Notes: generated by a model not told the origin, from the letters alone. A DNA stretch of 64,000 nt from Rotaria sordida (GCA_905250125.1 CAJNOL010000359.1:89261-153260), one strand, 5' to 3'; numbered from the stretch's first letter, positions 24,703 to 36,805 are shown. A program made the numbers and translations.

Positions 24703-27208
24703 TCATGAATTTGAGCTTGAGTCTATATTGAATCGTTGTACTCGGTAATTTCCATTGTCGACAACATATAAATTGCCTTGTCGATCAAATGTTAAACCTA
24801 TGGGATAGCAGAGTTGATTTGCTTCTATTCCTTTACCATTTCCACCAACGACAATACTACCCTGTCTAGCTCCTTGAAGCCAACGCATTATTCGATGATT
24901 ACTTGAGTCAGCTATATAGATAGTGCCCAACTGATCAACGGTCATTCCTTTGGGACTCGACAATTGTGTTAGACTATTTCCTGAACTGTTACCACCAGCG
25001 ACGACAATACCTTCCCTTGCACCTTTCATCCATTTCATTACACGATGATTGTTCTCATCCGATACGTATACTGACTGATCCTCGTCGACGAAAACGTAAG
25101 AACGGCCACTAAGTTGATCAAGACGAACACCTTCTCCATTTCCACCAGCTACTATTATTCCACTAGTCTCTCCTAGTTTCAATCGTCTCACTTCATGTTT
25201 ATTGTAGTCTCCCACATAGAGATATCTATCGTTGTCCATCGCTAGACCCCAACAACCAACGTTTTGGATGATTGTTTCTCCAAATGTGCTCTTTCGACGA
25301 GGCCATCGCACTACTCGCCTGTTACCAAAATCGCAAATAATAAGACAGTCGCTCTCTCTATCAACAATCACATCTGTTGGACCATTCAACTGATCTGTGG
25401 AATTTTCTAATCCATTTCCACCCGCAACTACTTCGCCACTAGTCGAGTTACACTTCCATTCCATAATACGATAATTCGAATAGTCAGTCACATACACAGT
25501 CTGATCATCATCAACACATAAGCCCCATGGGTTTGACAATTGATTTAATCCATTGCCACGATCATAGCCTCCAGCAACTGTGATCCCATTTTGTGCCCAT
25601 CTTGCACTGACACCAATTTTCAGTTCATTTAAGGATGCTACAACAGACAACAAATATTTATGGCAATTGTAAATTATAACTATTGCTTCTTAATTGATAT
25701 CAATACTATCGTATGAGCAAAAGAACCAATCTATCAAAAGATTTTATCATAGGAACTACTCGCTTTAATTGGTTTACAGTGAATTAGAACATGTTTCAGT
25801 CTACTGATCATAAACTGAGTTTTAAAATTCTCTTATCTTTACACATTATTCTTATCATAATTTTGCGTTCGAAAGTATTCATTACAAGATGTTTTTCTTT
25901 TCATCATTTTTCCGAATTTAGCACATTTATATTTTTTCACTTACAACCTAGCCTAGTTATTTTGTGTATGCTATCAAAGAAAAAAGCTTTTTCTTTTTGT
26001 TTCAACTCATCAGATGACCTATTCATCTCTTGTTGGATATATGAAACTAGCATGAAAATTTACGAAAGTGAAAGATTTTTCCTCTATGCCAACAAGACTT
26101 CTTTTTTCATTTCAACTTTATGATAAATTCAACTGATCTTAAGACTCTAATATAAATTATTTTCATATGGTGTCAATCTGTTGAATATATATTGTTTGTT
26201 ATGGTAATTATTGTTTCCCTTAACTGAATCCATTAACTGCTTGAATCGAATAAACGCACTGTAATCAAAATTCATATAATCTGAGAAACGTTCTTGTATA
26301 TGAATCAATAGTTGATTGTTATATTTACTATTTTAAACATATTGTTTCTCAGAAAAATATCTCGCAAATTTTTCTATTTCGTATTATTTCTTCAATATTT
26401 TATTCAAGACGATACAGATGTTGACGGTTTCAACACAGGTTTCTGATTGGCAACTTGAAGAATACCTTTTCTTTTTATCTTTCGAAACCATTCAACAATT
26501 ACTGTTTTTCTTAAATTCATAAATCTACGACTCTAACTATTATAATTTACATTTTTTGATCGATAGAAAAATTTTCAAGTAACTTTGTGATTTGTAGTGA
26601 AAAAAAAAGAAAAATATTCTACATAACAGTATTAAACGTAGAATTAGGTAATTTAAGTGTCCTTTCAATTTAGAATACCTACCAGATTTACAGGATGTGA
26701 CATCAATTGAAATTCTAGTAATAAGTGGTGTAGCATCTTGGCGAAGATTGATATTTGATGGTTTAGTAAGTTCTTCTTTCAATTGAGTCAAATCATAATT
26801 CCATCGCTGCAAATCTGTTTCAAAAAAATCATTTTCTTCACGACTTTGTCGTAATTGATCAGTCAATTGATTTAATCTGCTTTCAATTTGTCTAATAGAC
26901 CCATTAATATGTGTAAGTACTACTTGCCTTGCTTCTTCTGCTTTTTGTCGAATTTTATTGATTGAATCATGTTCCCATGTATCAATTTGTTGTATTAATG
27001 GATGTTTTTGAGGTTTATCTGTTTGATCAGTAAGTGTTTGTCGAAAGAGATCACGATTAAGTTCAACTTCATCGAATTGTTTACTCAATTCTTGTTTATG
27101 ATCTCCCAAATGATTAAAACAAAATTCTTGCGAACATCCACCACATTTAAATGTAGCTTTTTCTTTGCCACATGTAATGCAGATAGTTCTACCAGATGCT
27201 TGTGACAT
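24703..27208 (-). CDS. B-box / coiled-coil / six-bladed NHL propeller protein
   Basis: Two exons, 27208-26683 and 25637-24703, with an intron of 1045 nt, give 486 aa. The N-terminus has a B-box-like zinc site (C10, C13, C22, C25, C30, H33, H37). A predicted coiled coil follows (about 40-150, rich in Q, E, R and L). From residue about 195 to the end there are six NHL-type repeats, each with an NQLSxPxGLxVD-like start, a VYVxDxxNHRI strand and a VAGGNG-type spacer, predicting one complete six-bladed propeller. The layout resembles TRIM/NHL proteins but has no RING finger, so ubiquitin ligase activity is not supported. Likely a scaffold or ligand/RNA-binding protein (inference). I started at 27208 because the B-box begins eight codons later. 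The upstream in-frame stretch is only hydrophobic AT-rich translation. The locus lies between two direct copies of repeat R2. Confidence 0.85.
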
Positions 27209-27719
27209 GTATTTTGATATTCTTTTTTGTGCGTTATGAAATAAGAGTATGTAGCCGAAAAGAAAAAAAAAACATAACAACGTTTTATTATTTTGTGTCA
27301 ATAAACATGTCATGAAATTGAGTCACTGCCCGTTGATTTAAAAATAAAGACGAAGAATGGAAGTGTGATTGTTTTTCTTTCGCAGTTGTTATGCAATGAA
27401 ATGATATCTTTACGATAGCATTTATAATCAAGTTTATTTACTTCCTTTTCATGATTTGAAAATCTATATTCAGAATGATTCTTCGACATAGTTGATACCA
27501 TTTCTGTTGATTGCACTTGTAAACAATAAAAACAAATGATGATGATAATAATAATTGATATTATAATCCAACAATCTTAGACTGAATAAAAAACCACAGC
27601 TCATTTACCTTTCACTTTGATTCATTTAATATAATAACATTATCTCGTGTCTGAAATCCAACCAATGTCTGTCTGTATACACTCGAAAATATAGGTTCAA
27701 TACCTTTGAAACTAATTAC

Positions 27720-27870
27720 TTTTTAATTAATTTTAATTAATAATCACCTGAAAGAGCTAACATTTTTACATATGAGTATACTAAAAGAACTTGTTCAGAA
27801 AAATAATTCTTGTAAAGAATCAAAGTCAAACGAAAGATGGCTATATTCCGTTTTGTCTGAAATGACTGAT
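27720..27870 (+). repeat. Dispersed repeat family R1, copy 2
   Basis: Matches part of 6600-6955 and 30660-30965: aattaataatcacctgaaagagc, tacatatgagtatact, cttgtaaagaatcaaagtcaaacgaaag, ttttgtctgaaatga. Shorter than the others. Confidence 0.6.
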
Positions 27871-27899
27871 ATACAAAATATGAACATCATGCACCGTAG

Positions 27900-28155
27900 C
27901 TAGTTTTCAAATTTTCAATATAGATGCCCGTATTTTTGTTATTAATTTTATATTCAAATCAAACAAATATACTGCAACAATGATAAACAGAATATACCCA
28001 ACTGAAGAAAGTACAGTTTGTTCCGACCATAACTAGAAAAATACGACTACCAAATCTAACCATCAGATTTTTGCTTTCAAGGTCCTACGATTTTTCGGAA
28101 CTTTCCGACACGTTCTCTTTGGAAATCCACGGATCTGGACGTCTGAATCATTAAC
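27900..28155 (+). repeat. Dispersed repeat family R2, right copy
   Basis: Direct-orientation partner of 24100-24360. Divergence is substantial, so it is not a recent duplication. Confidence 0.7.
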
Positions 28156-28992
28156 CGAGCTAGGTTATGAGTATTCAATGTAAATCTGTAGAGTACACAA
28201 AAACTTTCTAGGAGAACTCACGAAACGCTCAATATTACAAGGCAAGTACTCGCCGATGCATAACTTCACTAGAGTAGACACATCCAAAATGTACTAGCTG
28301 GTTTCAAATCAACTTCAAACAAACGTCGATGAAAAATTATATAGATTATCTGACGATGCTTTTTCCTTCATCAGTGTGACAAACAAAAGCGGTGGCATCG
28401 ACACGGCTTTTTGACAGTAAACCCAATATTGAGATCATTTATCAATGAATCAAATACAATTACGAGAGACTTATGTACAACTGCCTATCTTCATCTTGTA
28501 TATGGGAAAAGATGGAACATAAATCAACATGAGTGAATATAGCATCGGTATGCTATTCATTCAGTATAGGAAATCTATGTTAGTTTTGTTTACGGCGACA
28601 TCTATAATAATTATTATGATATTTTTCATCTGTAAAACAAGAATTTCAAATAGTAATATTTCCTCTTTAATTTTAAAAACTAAATTATTCTACAAAATAA
28701 ACACATTAAAAAAGTTTTTCAACTAGGTTTTTATTGGACATCGGAAATGTTTCCAAATATGGTCACTAATACTCACATACATACGAACATTTTCATCCAT
28801 TCATCTTTCATCATTCAATAAATTTTTACTATCAAAATCACTATCTCAAAGCAATTATGCAAGTATGTAACATATTCTATTCATTAAAGCTCGTATCTTT
28901 CATATGTTTATATCTTTGTAATGTTTGGCCTATTTATCATAACATATATAATCTATTATTTCAGATAATTATGCTATAAAGATGCCTCTTGA

Positions 28993-29626
28993 TATAGATG
29001 GACGTGAGCAGTCGACCTGATATTCCAAGATACAGAATAGGAATTGATATTATTCCAGGAAGGAGTATATAATGAATTTTATACCAAATGAAAGCTCGTT
29101 AAAAATGGGATTTATTGGTACTAAATAGTAAGAATTTTGTAAACTTTGTAATGTCAAACTTAAGAAATTTTATACATAAAGATGTTAAAAAATTCACATT
29201 TTCTATATGGAAGGAAGACACTACATTCTTCCATGAAATTAGCTAATTTTCATTATTCCTACTACCTCACACGTTTCCAAATACACTTATTCGATTCAGT
29301 TTTCCACGCTACATCTATTGAATATATTTTGAAACATGTAAGATAGTGGAAATAATGAAAAAAAGTTAATTTTATGAGAAAATCTAGTGTCTTTCCTCCA
29401 TATAGAACATGTGAATTTTTTAACATTTTTATGTATAAAATTTCTCAAAACTTCTTAAGTTTGACATTACAAAGTTTACAAAATTCTTACTATTTAGTAC
29501 CAATAAATCCCATTTTTAACAAGCTTTCATTTGGTATGAAATTCATTATATACGCCTTCCTGGAATAATATCAATTCCTATGCTGTATCTTGGGATATCA
29601 GGTCGACTGCTCACGTCCAGATATAA
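28993..29626. mobile_element. Near-perfect foldback MITE, about 635 bp
   Basis: The left arm 28993-29222 and right arm 29386-29626 are inverted copies of about 230-240 bp with only scattered mismatches. Examples are gacgtgagcagtcgacctga at the outer end and tatatgga(a/g)ga near the loop. The loop is about 163 nt. No protein-coding capacity. The high arm identity implies recent insertion or ongoing gene conversion. The outer termini start near gatatagatggacgtgagc. The target duplication is not clear by eye. Confidence 0.85.
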
Positions 29627-30659
29627 ATAAACATTCTAACGATATTGTATCAACATTAATAATTAAACATAGTTTCATTCATATGAGAGAACAAAAAAAT
29701 TGTTTACTGTTAATATGATTTAATCGTATTTCAAAGTCTATGTGATAATAGAGATGTGTTTAGATTGTTATTCTATATATAAACAATAATAAGTTGACTA
29801 CATTTATTTTGCTCAGTAAAATATTATATATTTTATTTTTGGAACACTGAATGATTGATGGAAATTTTTAAAAAAATGTTGGTTTTTGTCTAAAGTATTT
29901 ATTCAGACGAGCAGAGGATTGATGTGAGCGATTTTTAAAGACATACGTACATTGCACCACATATGTGTGTCTTCCAGTTATGATATTAGAGCATTGTAAA
30001 TGATTATAAGTACTAATGGAATTGAAAGTTTAAATTTGTTGTCTAAATACTATAATTGATAGTATATGATGCATAATCGTTCTTAGTAAATTTTGGATCA
30101 GATTTTTTGGTGATAGGGTAAAAGAAAAAAGAATCCAGCGAAAACATTCAAAAATTTTACTTGTAGTAGTGTTCAATATGATTTTATTTTGTGAACTTTT
30201 GTCTAAATCAATTAATTCGCCTTGTTTATAGTGTTACTTCTATTATAAATTTTTTTTCTAAGACAATTTATCAAAACTAATTTGTGGATTCCAAATTCAA
30301 TTGAATTCTCATATTAACTTGATATATGTGGACTAAATAATTCATTATCGAGGTGACTTCGTAAAACTAGAACACGTGTATCTCGAGATAATGAACTTTC
30401 CTAGAGCTAATTTTTATAAGCTGCAGCCATGTTAAGTTACTCTAAAAAATCAGCGTTGGAGACTTTTGTTTAAAGAAGTTATCAGTAAAAAACCTAGCGT
30501 CAAAAACGACATCGACTTTCACCTCAGATATTTTACTGGAAAAAAAACTGCAACTTGAGACTACAAAGTCTCTATACAAAGTTTTTTCTGATCATATCTA
30601 GATTTTTGAAAAAAAAAGTCGATTTACTTTTCGTTAGGAACGTGATGGAGTACAAAAAA

Positions 30660-30965
30660 AAACCTGCTCTGATGACCAAATGAGAAGTTCAAAGCCAATT
30701 CGAAACGGAAGTTTGTTGGGATCCGATTTTGCTGAAAATCTTATCATAGAGTCTTATCGTGAAGTTTTCGAATTTTTTCCTTGTATGATTGCAGAGTTAT
30801 TCGCTAATTACTTTTTAATTAATGGTCAATTGAAAAAGTCAATATATCTACATATGTCTCTGCTAATAGAACTTATTCATAACGCTAATCCTTGCAAAGA
30901 ATCAAAATCAGATGAAAAGTGGGTATATCTTGTTTTGCCTGAAATGATCCATATATATCATTGAT
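30660..30965 (+). repeat. Dispersed repeat family R1, copy 3
   Basis: The longest R1 copy, carrying all blocks shared with 6600-6955 and 27720-27870. It contains an open frame of 94 codons (30680-30961), but the frame is not kept in the other copies. It lies immediately upstream of the PDCL3-like gene. Confidence 0.6.
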
Positions 30966-30993
30966 GAAAATAAGATTCATCGTAAGTGAAAGA

Positions 30994-31996
30994 ATGAGTA
31001 TAAATGAATTACTCGAGGTATGCATGATTAATTTTTAGTAAATCAGAATAGAGTTTTGTATGCGTGTGTTTCTAAAATTGATTATTATTGTTGATAATAG
31101 AATATAAATTATATTTATTTATTTTAGGATCCAAATGCTGATACACAATGGAATGATCAATTACGTCGTTTTAATATAATTGACCCAAAAGAAGAAATAA
31201 AAACTGAAGAAGAACGATTAGAAATAAGTCGAGGTAAATAAAATAAGATAATGTTTTGTTAGAATCATAATTTTATTTTTCATTATAGCTGAACAATTAG
31301 ATAAGAAAACATTAGATGAATTAGATGAACTTGAAGATGAAGATGATGAACGTGTTTTACAAGAATATAGGTATACATTTTTTTTGTGTTATGTTTTGTC
31401 TAAATTTATTATTTTGTTTTTTTGTTTAGACGAAAACGATTATTAGAATTACAAGAAAAAGCATCTCGTTCTCGATTTGGAGAAGTTATTGAAATTTCAG
31501 CAGTTGATTATGTTAAAGAAGTTAATGAAGCTGGTACTGATATATGGGTTGTACTTTATCTTTATAAATCAGGGTAAATAATATAGAAACGATTAAGTTT
31601 TATTAATTTGATCTAGTTTTTAGAGTTCCAATATGTTCATTAATTAGTGATCATCTTCGTTCACTTGCTTTAAAATATCCTCAAACAAAATTTGTTAAAA
31701 GTATATCAACTGTTTGTATACCAAATTATCCAGATAAAAATTTACCAACAATATTTATTTATAATAATGGTGAACTTAAACATTCACTTATTGGTCCATT
31801 TGCATTTGGTGGTATGAATTGTCGTTTTGAACATTTAGAATATAAATTATATGAATTTGGTGCAATTGAAACAAACGAAAAATTAGAAAAACCAACTGAT
31901 CTGAAAACTTATGGAGTGAATGATGCAGCTGATGAATTTCTTCGATCATCAATTCGTCAAAGTATGAAAAATGGAAGTGATGATGATGATGATTGA
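30994..31996 (+). CDS. PDCL3: Phosducin-like protein 3
   Basis: Five exons, 30994-31017, 31128-31233, 31289-31370, 31430-31573, 31624-31996, give 242 aa (human PDCL3 is 239). Family hallmarks in order: DPNADTQWNDQLRRF near the N-terminus, an acidic linker (LDELEDEDDERVLQEYR), RFGEVIEIS, DYVKEVNEAG, then the thioredoxin-fold core with VVLYLYK, FVKSISTVCIPNYPDKNLPT and GPFAFGGMN. It ends in a run of Asp, as in the family. Phosducin-like proteins of this clade act as cytosolic co-chaperones of the CCT/TRiC chaperonin in folding of actin, tubulin and some receptors. The first exon codes only eight residues. That start is supported by an in-frame GT-AG intron joining to the conserved DPNAD motif. 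An ordinary, apparently intact gene. Confidence 0.92.
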
Positions 31997-33371
31997 TTGA
32001 TTAAATTTGTTTCGTTGTTATTGCATGATTTTGTTTAAGTTTGCCGTGTGACACATTTTGTTTCGTTTTTTTTATTGATCTAACATTTTTTATTACAATA
32101 TATAATGATTTCATTTTTTTTTATTCAACAAAATATCTTTGTCAACATATTCAAGATTTGATTCGAACATGTTAAAAACTGTCGAAAACGGCCGTTTTAT
32201 AGAGCGAACACTTCTCCACAAAATATGATATTGAACTAAGCTGTAGCTTTTAGCCAAGTGTTTTCTTTTCAAGAGTTCCATTCAACACAGAACAGTTGTC
32301 GATTGTTCAAAAATGAATATTCACTACTTTTGAATAAAATTTCTACGTCCATAGTCGGACAGAGTACAAACACATATCCTTTGACTTGTCGAAAATACTT
32401 TTTAGCTGGTCAAAAGTAAACAAACACCTTGTCTAAAAATTTACCGATCATCTGTTATGTCACTAATTGCAGCTGTCACCTACTTTGAAAAAATTTCTGT
32501 GACGTATATTCGACAATAAACAATATGAAATATACCGTTTATCTATCAGTTGATCAAGACTAAACCTGAGCGAAATCGGTCGTTTTTAATCCATCTTGCC
32601 CATATCTAATCAAGACGCCCGAAGTCTTTCATTAATTGATTAGAGATATAATAGATCTTTATCAATTTCGGTTATTAGTAGATTTAACTATTGTAAGTAA
32701 TAATGAAGAAGAGCAAACTATTCGTTATTTATTAAAGACTCTATGGTTAGTGATAAAACAAATGGATAATAAAAGACAATGATTTAACGCAGCTGATGCA
32801 CTTATTATTTTCATAGTGACGCATTTTTTTATGAATAATTTCAGAATTTTACTGAAGAAACCTTGCGTTAGAGTAGAATGAAATAGGCTAATCAGTAATC
32901 ATACGCTCCGACACTCATAAAACGAACGTTACCATGAATAGAACCGCTAGACAAACGTTTTTGATTAGTGTGTGTCAGTGTGGATATTTGGCTTGTCTAC
33001 TCCCACACCCTCTAATTAGCCTTAATTTCTCAATGAAACATTACGAAACTATTCATTGTATTAAATTAATATAAGAATACGTTTTTGTTTCTTTCTCTCT
33101 CTGTAATTTACTCATCACAATTATATTAGATCAATATTTTACTTGAACCGTTAGCATTATTTTTTTTTTCTTATTTTCACTTTTCTTTACACTCGTATAA
33201 CGTATTTATATCAAAGTCTCAATAATGCCGATAGTCTAATCGAGCACATACACAGAAAGAGAGAGAGAAAAATTTTTTTAGCGTGCAATATAATAAAAGA
33301 AAAAATCAAGTTTTGATCGATATTGTTCTAAGAAAAATGAGTTTCGAAATCATTGTTGAACCAAAAAAACA
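31997..33371. other. Intergenic
   Basis: AT-rich. 32620-32780 gives a protein-like + frame (LYQFRLLVDLTI, then NNEEEQTIRYLL) that soon meets stops. It may be a decayed exon but I do not recognise it. A GA-rich stretch lies at 33255-33272. Confidence 0.4.
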
Positions 33372-34017
33372 ATGACGTCCATAGTTAAAACTGAATTAGT
33401 AGATAAATATTCAAAATATGTTAAAACAATTAGAAATCGAATTGTTGAAGGTTTGAAATAGATATTTATTTAAATAATCAATATAAGAAATTGATTTAGT
33501 TGAATTTCATTGGTTTCAAGTAAATCCACGTCAAAGTTATCGATTACGAATTAATGGAAAACAATTTAATGAAGTACAAAAACATATGCATTCAAAAAGT
33601 TAGTAAAGAATAATATTATTAAATAAATTAAATTAATTAATTTTAGAATTATTAAATCTAAATTTTGAACAATTTACTGATTTAATAACACCTATATTTG
33701 CTAATGATGCTGCTGAATTTAGTAGTTTTGTATTACGTTCAACTTTTGATCATTTATTTGATCTCAATTCTAATGGTACAATTGAACAAGATGAATTTGA
33801 AGCACTTTTTTTATTACTTCAAGGTTTTAATTCCAAAAAACAAAATTTATTACAAGAAAATCTTCGTCAAATGCTTGGTAATCGAAATAAACATATTTCA
33901 TTTCAAGGTATTAATATTCCAAAAATGTAGGAAAAAACATGTACGGTATATTTTTTTTATTTAGAATTTTGTGATTTCGTCAAATGCGGTTATCTACGTC
34001 AATTATTTATGAGTTAG
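33372..34017 (+). CDS. Small EF-hand calcium-binding protein
   Basis: Four exons, 33372-33450, 33500-33598, 33647-33907, 33965-34017, give 163 aa with all junctions in frame. One clear EF-hand loop is visible: D-L-N-S-N-G-T-I-E-Q-D-E within FDLNSNGTIEQDEFEALF. It has acidic or Asn ligands at positions 1, 3 and 5, Gly at 6, Ile at 8 and Glu at 12. A second helical segment (LLNLNFEQFTDL) before it and NKHISFQEFCDFVK after it look like diverged partner hands that have lost several ligands. No signal peptide or membrane segment, so probably cytosolic. I cannot place it in a named family. It could be a calcium sensor or a buffering protein. Confidence 0.75.
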
Positions 34018-34534
34018 AACATTTGTATATAATCAAGGTCTCTTTTTCTTTTATTATCTTTCCAGTATAAATAGATACAGAGAATTACTTATCTCGACTT
34101 CTTGTTTTTTTTGTTGTTGTTATTACCATGAAAGGATTTACTGCATTTATTATAAATAGTTTAAATGGTTTTGGATTGAATATTGTACGTAAATTTGCTA
34201 AACTAGGTTGTGATATTGTTTTGAATGGAAATCATATTGATGAAAATATAACACAAACTATTCAAAATGAAATCGATATACCTAAATTAGTTGAACAAAT
34301 ATTAAATTATTTTCAGTATAATAATATTCTTATTATTGATATTGAATGTAAACGACATTGTAGAGCTTCTATTGATGAATTTCCAACGCAAAAGTGAAGA
34401 GAAATTATCGAGCATAATCTTAGATTAAATTCTGCTTTAGTTAAAACTCTTTGCCCTTATATGAAACGATAACATTTTGGTAGAATTATTAATATTGTAA
34501 GTATACAGATTAATACAAGGGATTAACACCTAGC

Positions 34535-34765
34535 GAGCTACAAGCCGACGTTTTTGTGAATCGGGACCCGAGAAAAGCTAAACTTCTGGACTTGGGCAAG
34601 GTCGAGTGCAGACCGTAGTTTTTTTCACCAATATCTTGCATCATCTGTGTACCTGAACAATTGGAGGAGCAAGGTTTTAGTTATTTATTGGCTACTATCA
34701 GAAAAAAAAGCCAACGTACAGTTATTTGTTATTCACTTTCCAATCTAGGGAATTGTGGATCCGGA
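34535..34765 (+). repeat. Dispersed repeat family R3, copy 1
   Basis: Inside the pseudogene interval. Aligns with 56190-56355: ttttgtgaa(t/c)c(g)ggacccga, tttttttc(a)ccaat(a/c), ctaacatc / cttgcatcat, tctgtgtac, gaggagcaaggttttag, and ccaacgtac. Same orientation. Function unknown. Confidence 0.55.
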
Positions 34766-35359
34766 TCCGGGACTGGAATGACCTGAAACTTTCTATTAAT
34801 TCTTTTTACGTTATCTAGCATTTTTGGAGAACAACTCATCAGAAAACTTTGAAACTTTTAGGGTTGTCATAGACTCAAAATTCTCCGATGTTTCTTTCTA
34901 GGAAATACTAGTGTTACAAAGTTGCCCCATTTTCTCAGCTGCAATACGTTTGATAGAGTCGAAGTTTTTTTTTTGAGGTACTAGACATTGTTTGGGGTGT
35001 TTACTTTTTTTTGTGGTTTCTTTTTATTGTCTTCCATGCAAATAAAAACATCAAAATACTGAACATACCTCCAGAAATGCATGTTTTTGTTTGTTTTCTT
35101 TAGCTGTAGCTGTTTTTCTAAACTCTGGTTAAAACAAACGGTACATCATATTTTGATACAAAAGAAAGTAAGTACTCTAGAACACCTTCTAGTATAAGTA
35201 GAAGAAAGCTTCAACTCGATCGGATGTGCTGTGGTTGAGAAACGCAGACTATTCTTAACTTCTTTTGTCAAAAAACTCATTATTCAAAAACAATGAAATG
35301 ACCTGTAAAGTTTGATGTTTTTCAGCAAGGAAAGGATACTTTGAGACGGTAATCATGTT

Positions 35360-36065
35360 ATTCGTCGAAAAATTTTTGTCGAAAGGCAGTTGGTCGAAAA
35401 ATTATTGTCGAAAACTTTTCGTCGACACGGCACTTCGTCGAAAAGCGTTTCGTCGACGCGACACTTCGTCGAAAAACATTTCGTCGACAAAGCACTTCAT
35501 CAATAAACTCAGATAGATATCTGTTTTTCGTCGAAAGTATTTTCTTGGCTATGGAGAGTACTCCAAATGTAAAGGTGAGGTGAGCATGAGGGTGAGGATC
35601 ATGTAGGCGTACTCCAAATGTGAGGGTGAGCATGACGTGAAGGCAAGTGTGAGTGAGAGTGAGCACGACTGTGAGGGCAACAGCCATGCAAGACACTTCA
35701 AATGTGAGGGTGAGGGCACTACAAACGTGAGTGTGAAAGAAAATTCACTGTCCTCTTAAGTCTGAACAGTTCTGTAGAAGAATTGAAGGATCCGGAATTG
35801 TCTCGGGGATTACAAACCTTGCCTTGAAGTACTTTTCGATGAAAAGTATGTAATTCTATTCAATAGTGCCCTGAAATTCTTCCACCATCGCCAAAGGGAC
35901 AAAGTTAATTAGGAGATACTTTTGAACTCGTCTCCTGACGGCGAGATAAATAAGAAAAAAATAATCCACTTTCGACGAAATGCTTTTCTACAAAAAAATT
36001 TCGACAAAGTTACTTCGACGAAAAGTCTGTCGACCAGAGTGCCGTTCGACAGACAACATAGCATT
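35360..36065. mobile_element. Foldback element with CGTCGAAA arrays and GTGAG core
   Basis: 35360-35500 is a run of degenerate (t)tcgtcgaaaa units with period about 13-27 nt. 35960-36065 carries the same motif in reverse complement (tttcgacgaa, acttcgacgaaaag). Between them, 35570-35745 is a purine-rich array of gtgagggtgag-type units. The arrangement of inverted arrays around a satellite-like core suggests a non-autonomous element with structured ends. No transposase ORF. Confidence 0.55.
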
Positions 36066-36567
36066 CCTTTGAGACGTATATAGAGCAGAAAAAAAACAAA
36101 AATGAAAAATTTAATACTTTTCAGTTGAGAAAAGGTTAAGGTACCCATAAAAGGAAGGAGGAAAAAAATAGACTTGAGGTGTCTGGAAAAAGTTTTACTT
36201 TCTATATAATTTATCTATTCAAATTTAATAGAAGATATATTACTAAAAAGCTCGAAGACATATAGAATTATGTTGCTAAAAATCCTTTACAAGATTTTCT
36301 ATGTGTCCATAATGCACTCTTTTTAGAACAGATAAAAGATGCTTACAGTTCATATTAAAAAAAAAGTTGGTGAAAATGTTTTCGTAATAAAACAATTTCA
36401 ATGATAATTTGTAATTATTCAATAATTGTTTAATTTTAGGCAAATGAACATAGCTTGATTGCTAGTGAATATAGATCAGCATATATTACTTCACATCATG
36501 CTTTGCTTGGATTGAATAAAACTATTTCTGTTGAAGGTGCTTTATTTGGAATTACTCCTAATATCAT

Positions 36568-36805
36568 TTGTCCAGATGGGTGTGGGTGGCGGATAGGTGA
36601 GGGTACGGGTATTGGTATAGTCTTCCAACATCCACACCCAGATCGCACCTCGACATCCCACATCCACAGGGACATCCAGACGGACACGCATGCTAATACC
36701 CATACCCATCCACACCCACACTCCTCATCCCGTACCATAGCCTTACTCACAGTCACACCTTGCGCCCCCCACTCACATCCACACCCGTACCCATATGCAG
36801 ATTCT
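36568..36805. repeat. G-rich then C-rich minisatellite, telomere-like units
   Basis: gggtgtgggtggcgg...gagggtacggg is followed after about 40 nt by ccacaccca, cccacatccaca, and acccatccacacccacac. As at 12075-12150, the G-rich block precedes the C-rich block. It overwrites the 3' end of the dehydrogenase pseudogene. Confidence 0.55.

Larger units (their letters stand above)
27209..30993. other. Intergenic, with repeats R1, R2 and a long inverted repeat
   Basis: No gene supported. Holds R1 copies (27720-27870, 30660-30965), the right R2 copy (27900-28155) and a near-perfect 635 bp foldback element (28993-29626). ORFs here fall inside these repeats. Confidence 0.5.
34128..36579 (+). pseudogene. 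Broken short-chain dehydrogenase (3-hydroxybutyrate-dehydrogenase-like)
   Basis: Two exon-like pieces, 34128-34497 and 36440-36579, join in frame across a GT-AG interval of 1942 nt. The first begins TAFIINSLNGFGLNIVRKFA, a degraded form of the SDR TGxxxGIG cofactor loop, with DIVLNG after it. It later reads HFGRIINI. The second reads ANEHSLIASEYRSAYITSHH and then GITPNIICPDG, matching the family's IASAHGLVAS-x-Y-KSAYxxAKH active-site region (Tyr in SAY) and the TVNxICPG strand. Damage: two in-frame stops (TGA near 34395, TAA near 34470), a missing central segment, a weakened Gly-rich loop, His for the catalytic Lys of the YxxxK motif, and loss of the C-terminus, which runs into minisatellite DNA. 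Not expected to make an active enzyme. Confidence 0.7.

Noticed and set aside
25791..26123. 110-codon + ORF in the NHL gene intron
   Set aside because: F/S/L-rich AT-noise translation on the opposite strand, with no motif and no splice context.
27310..27516. Possible upstream exon of the NHL gene
   Set aside because: No B-box or signal motif, and no donor that joins in frame to the exon starting at 27208 was convincing.
29374..29568. 64-codon ORF
   Set aside because: It lies within the right arm of the foldback element and its reverse complement is in the left arm. It has no domain.
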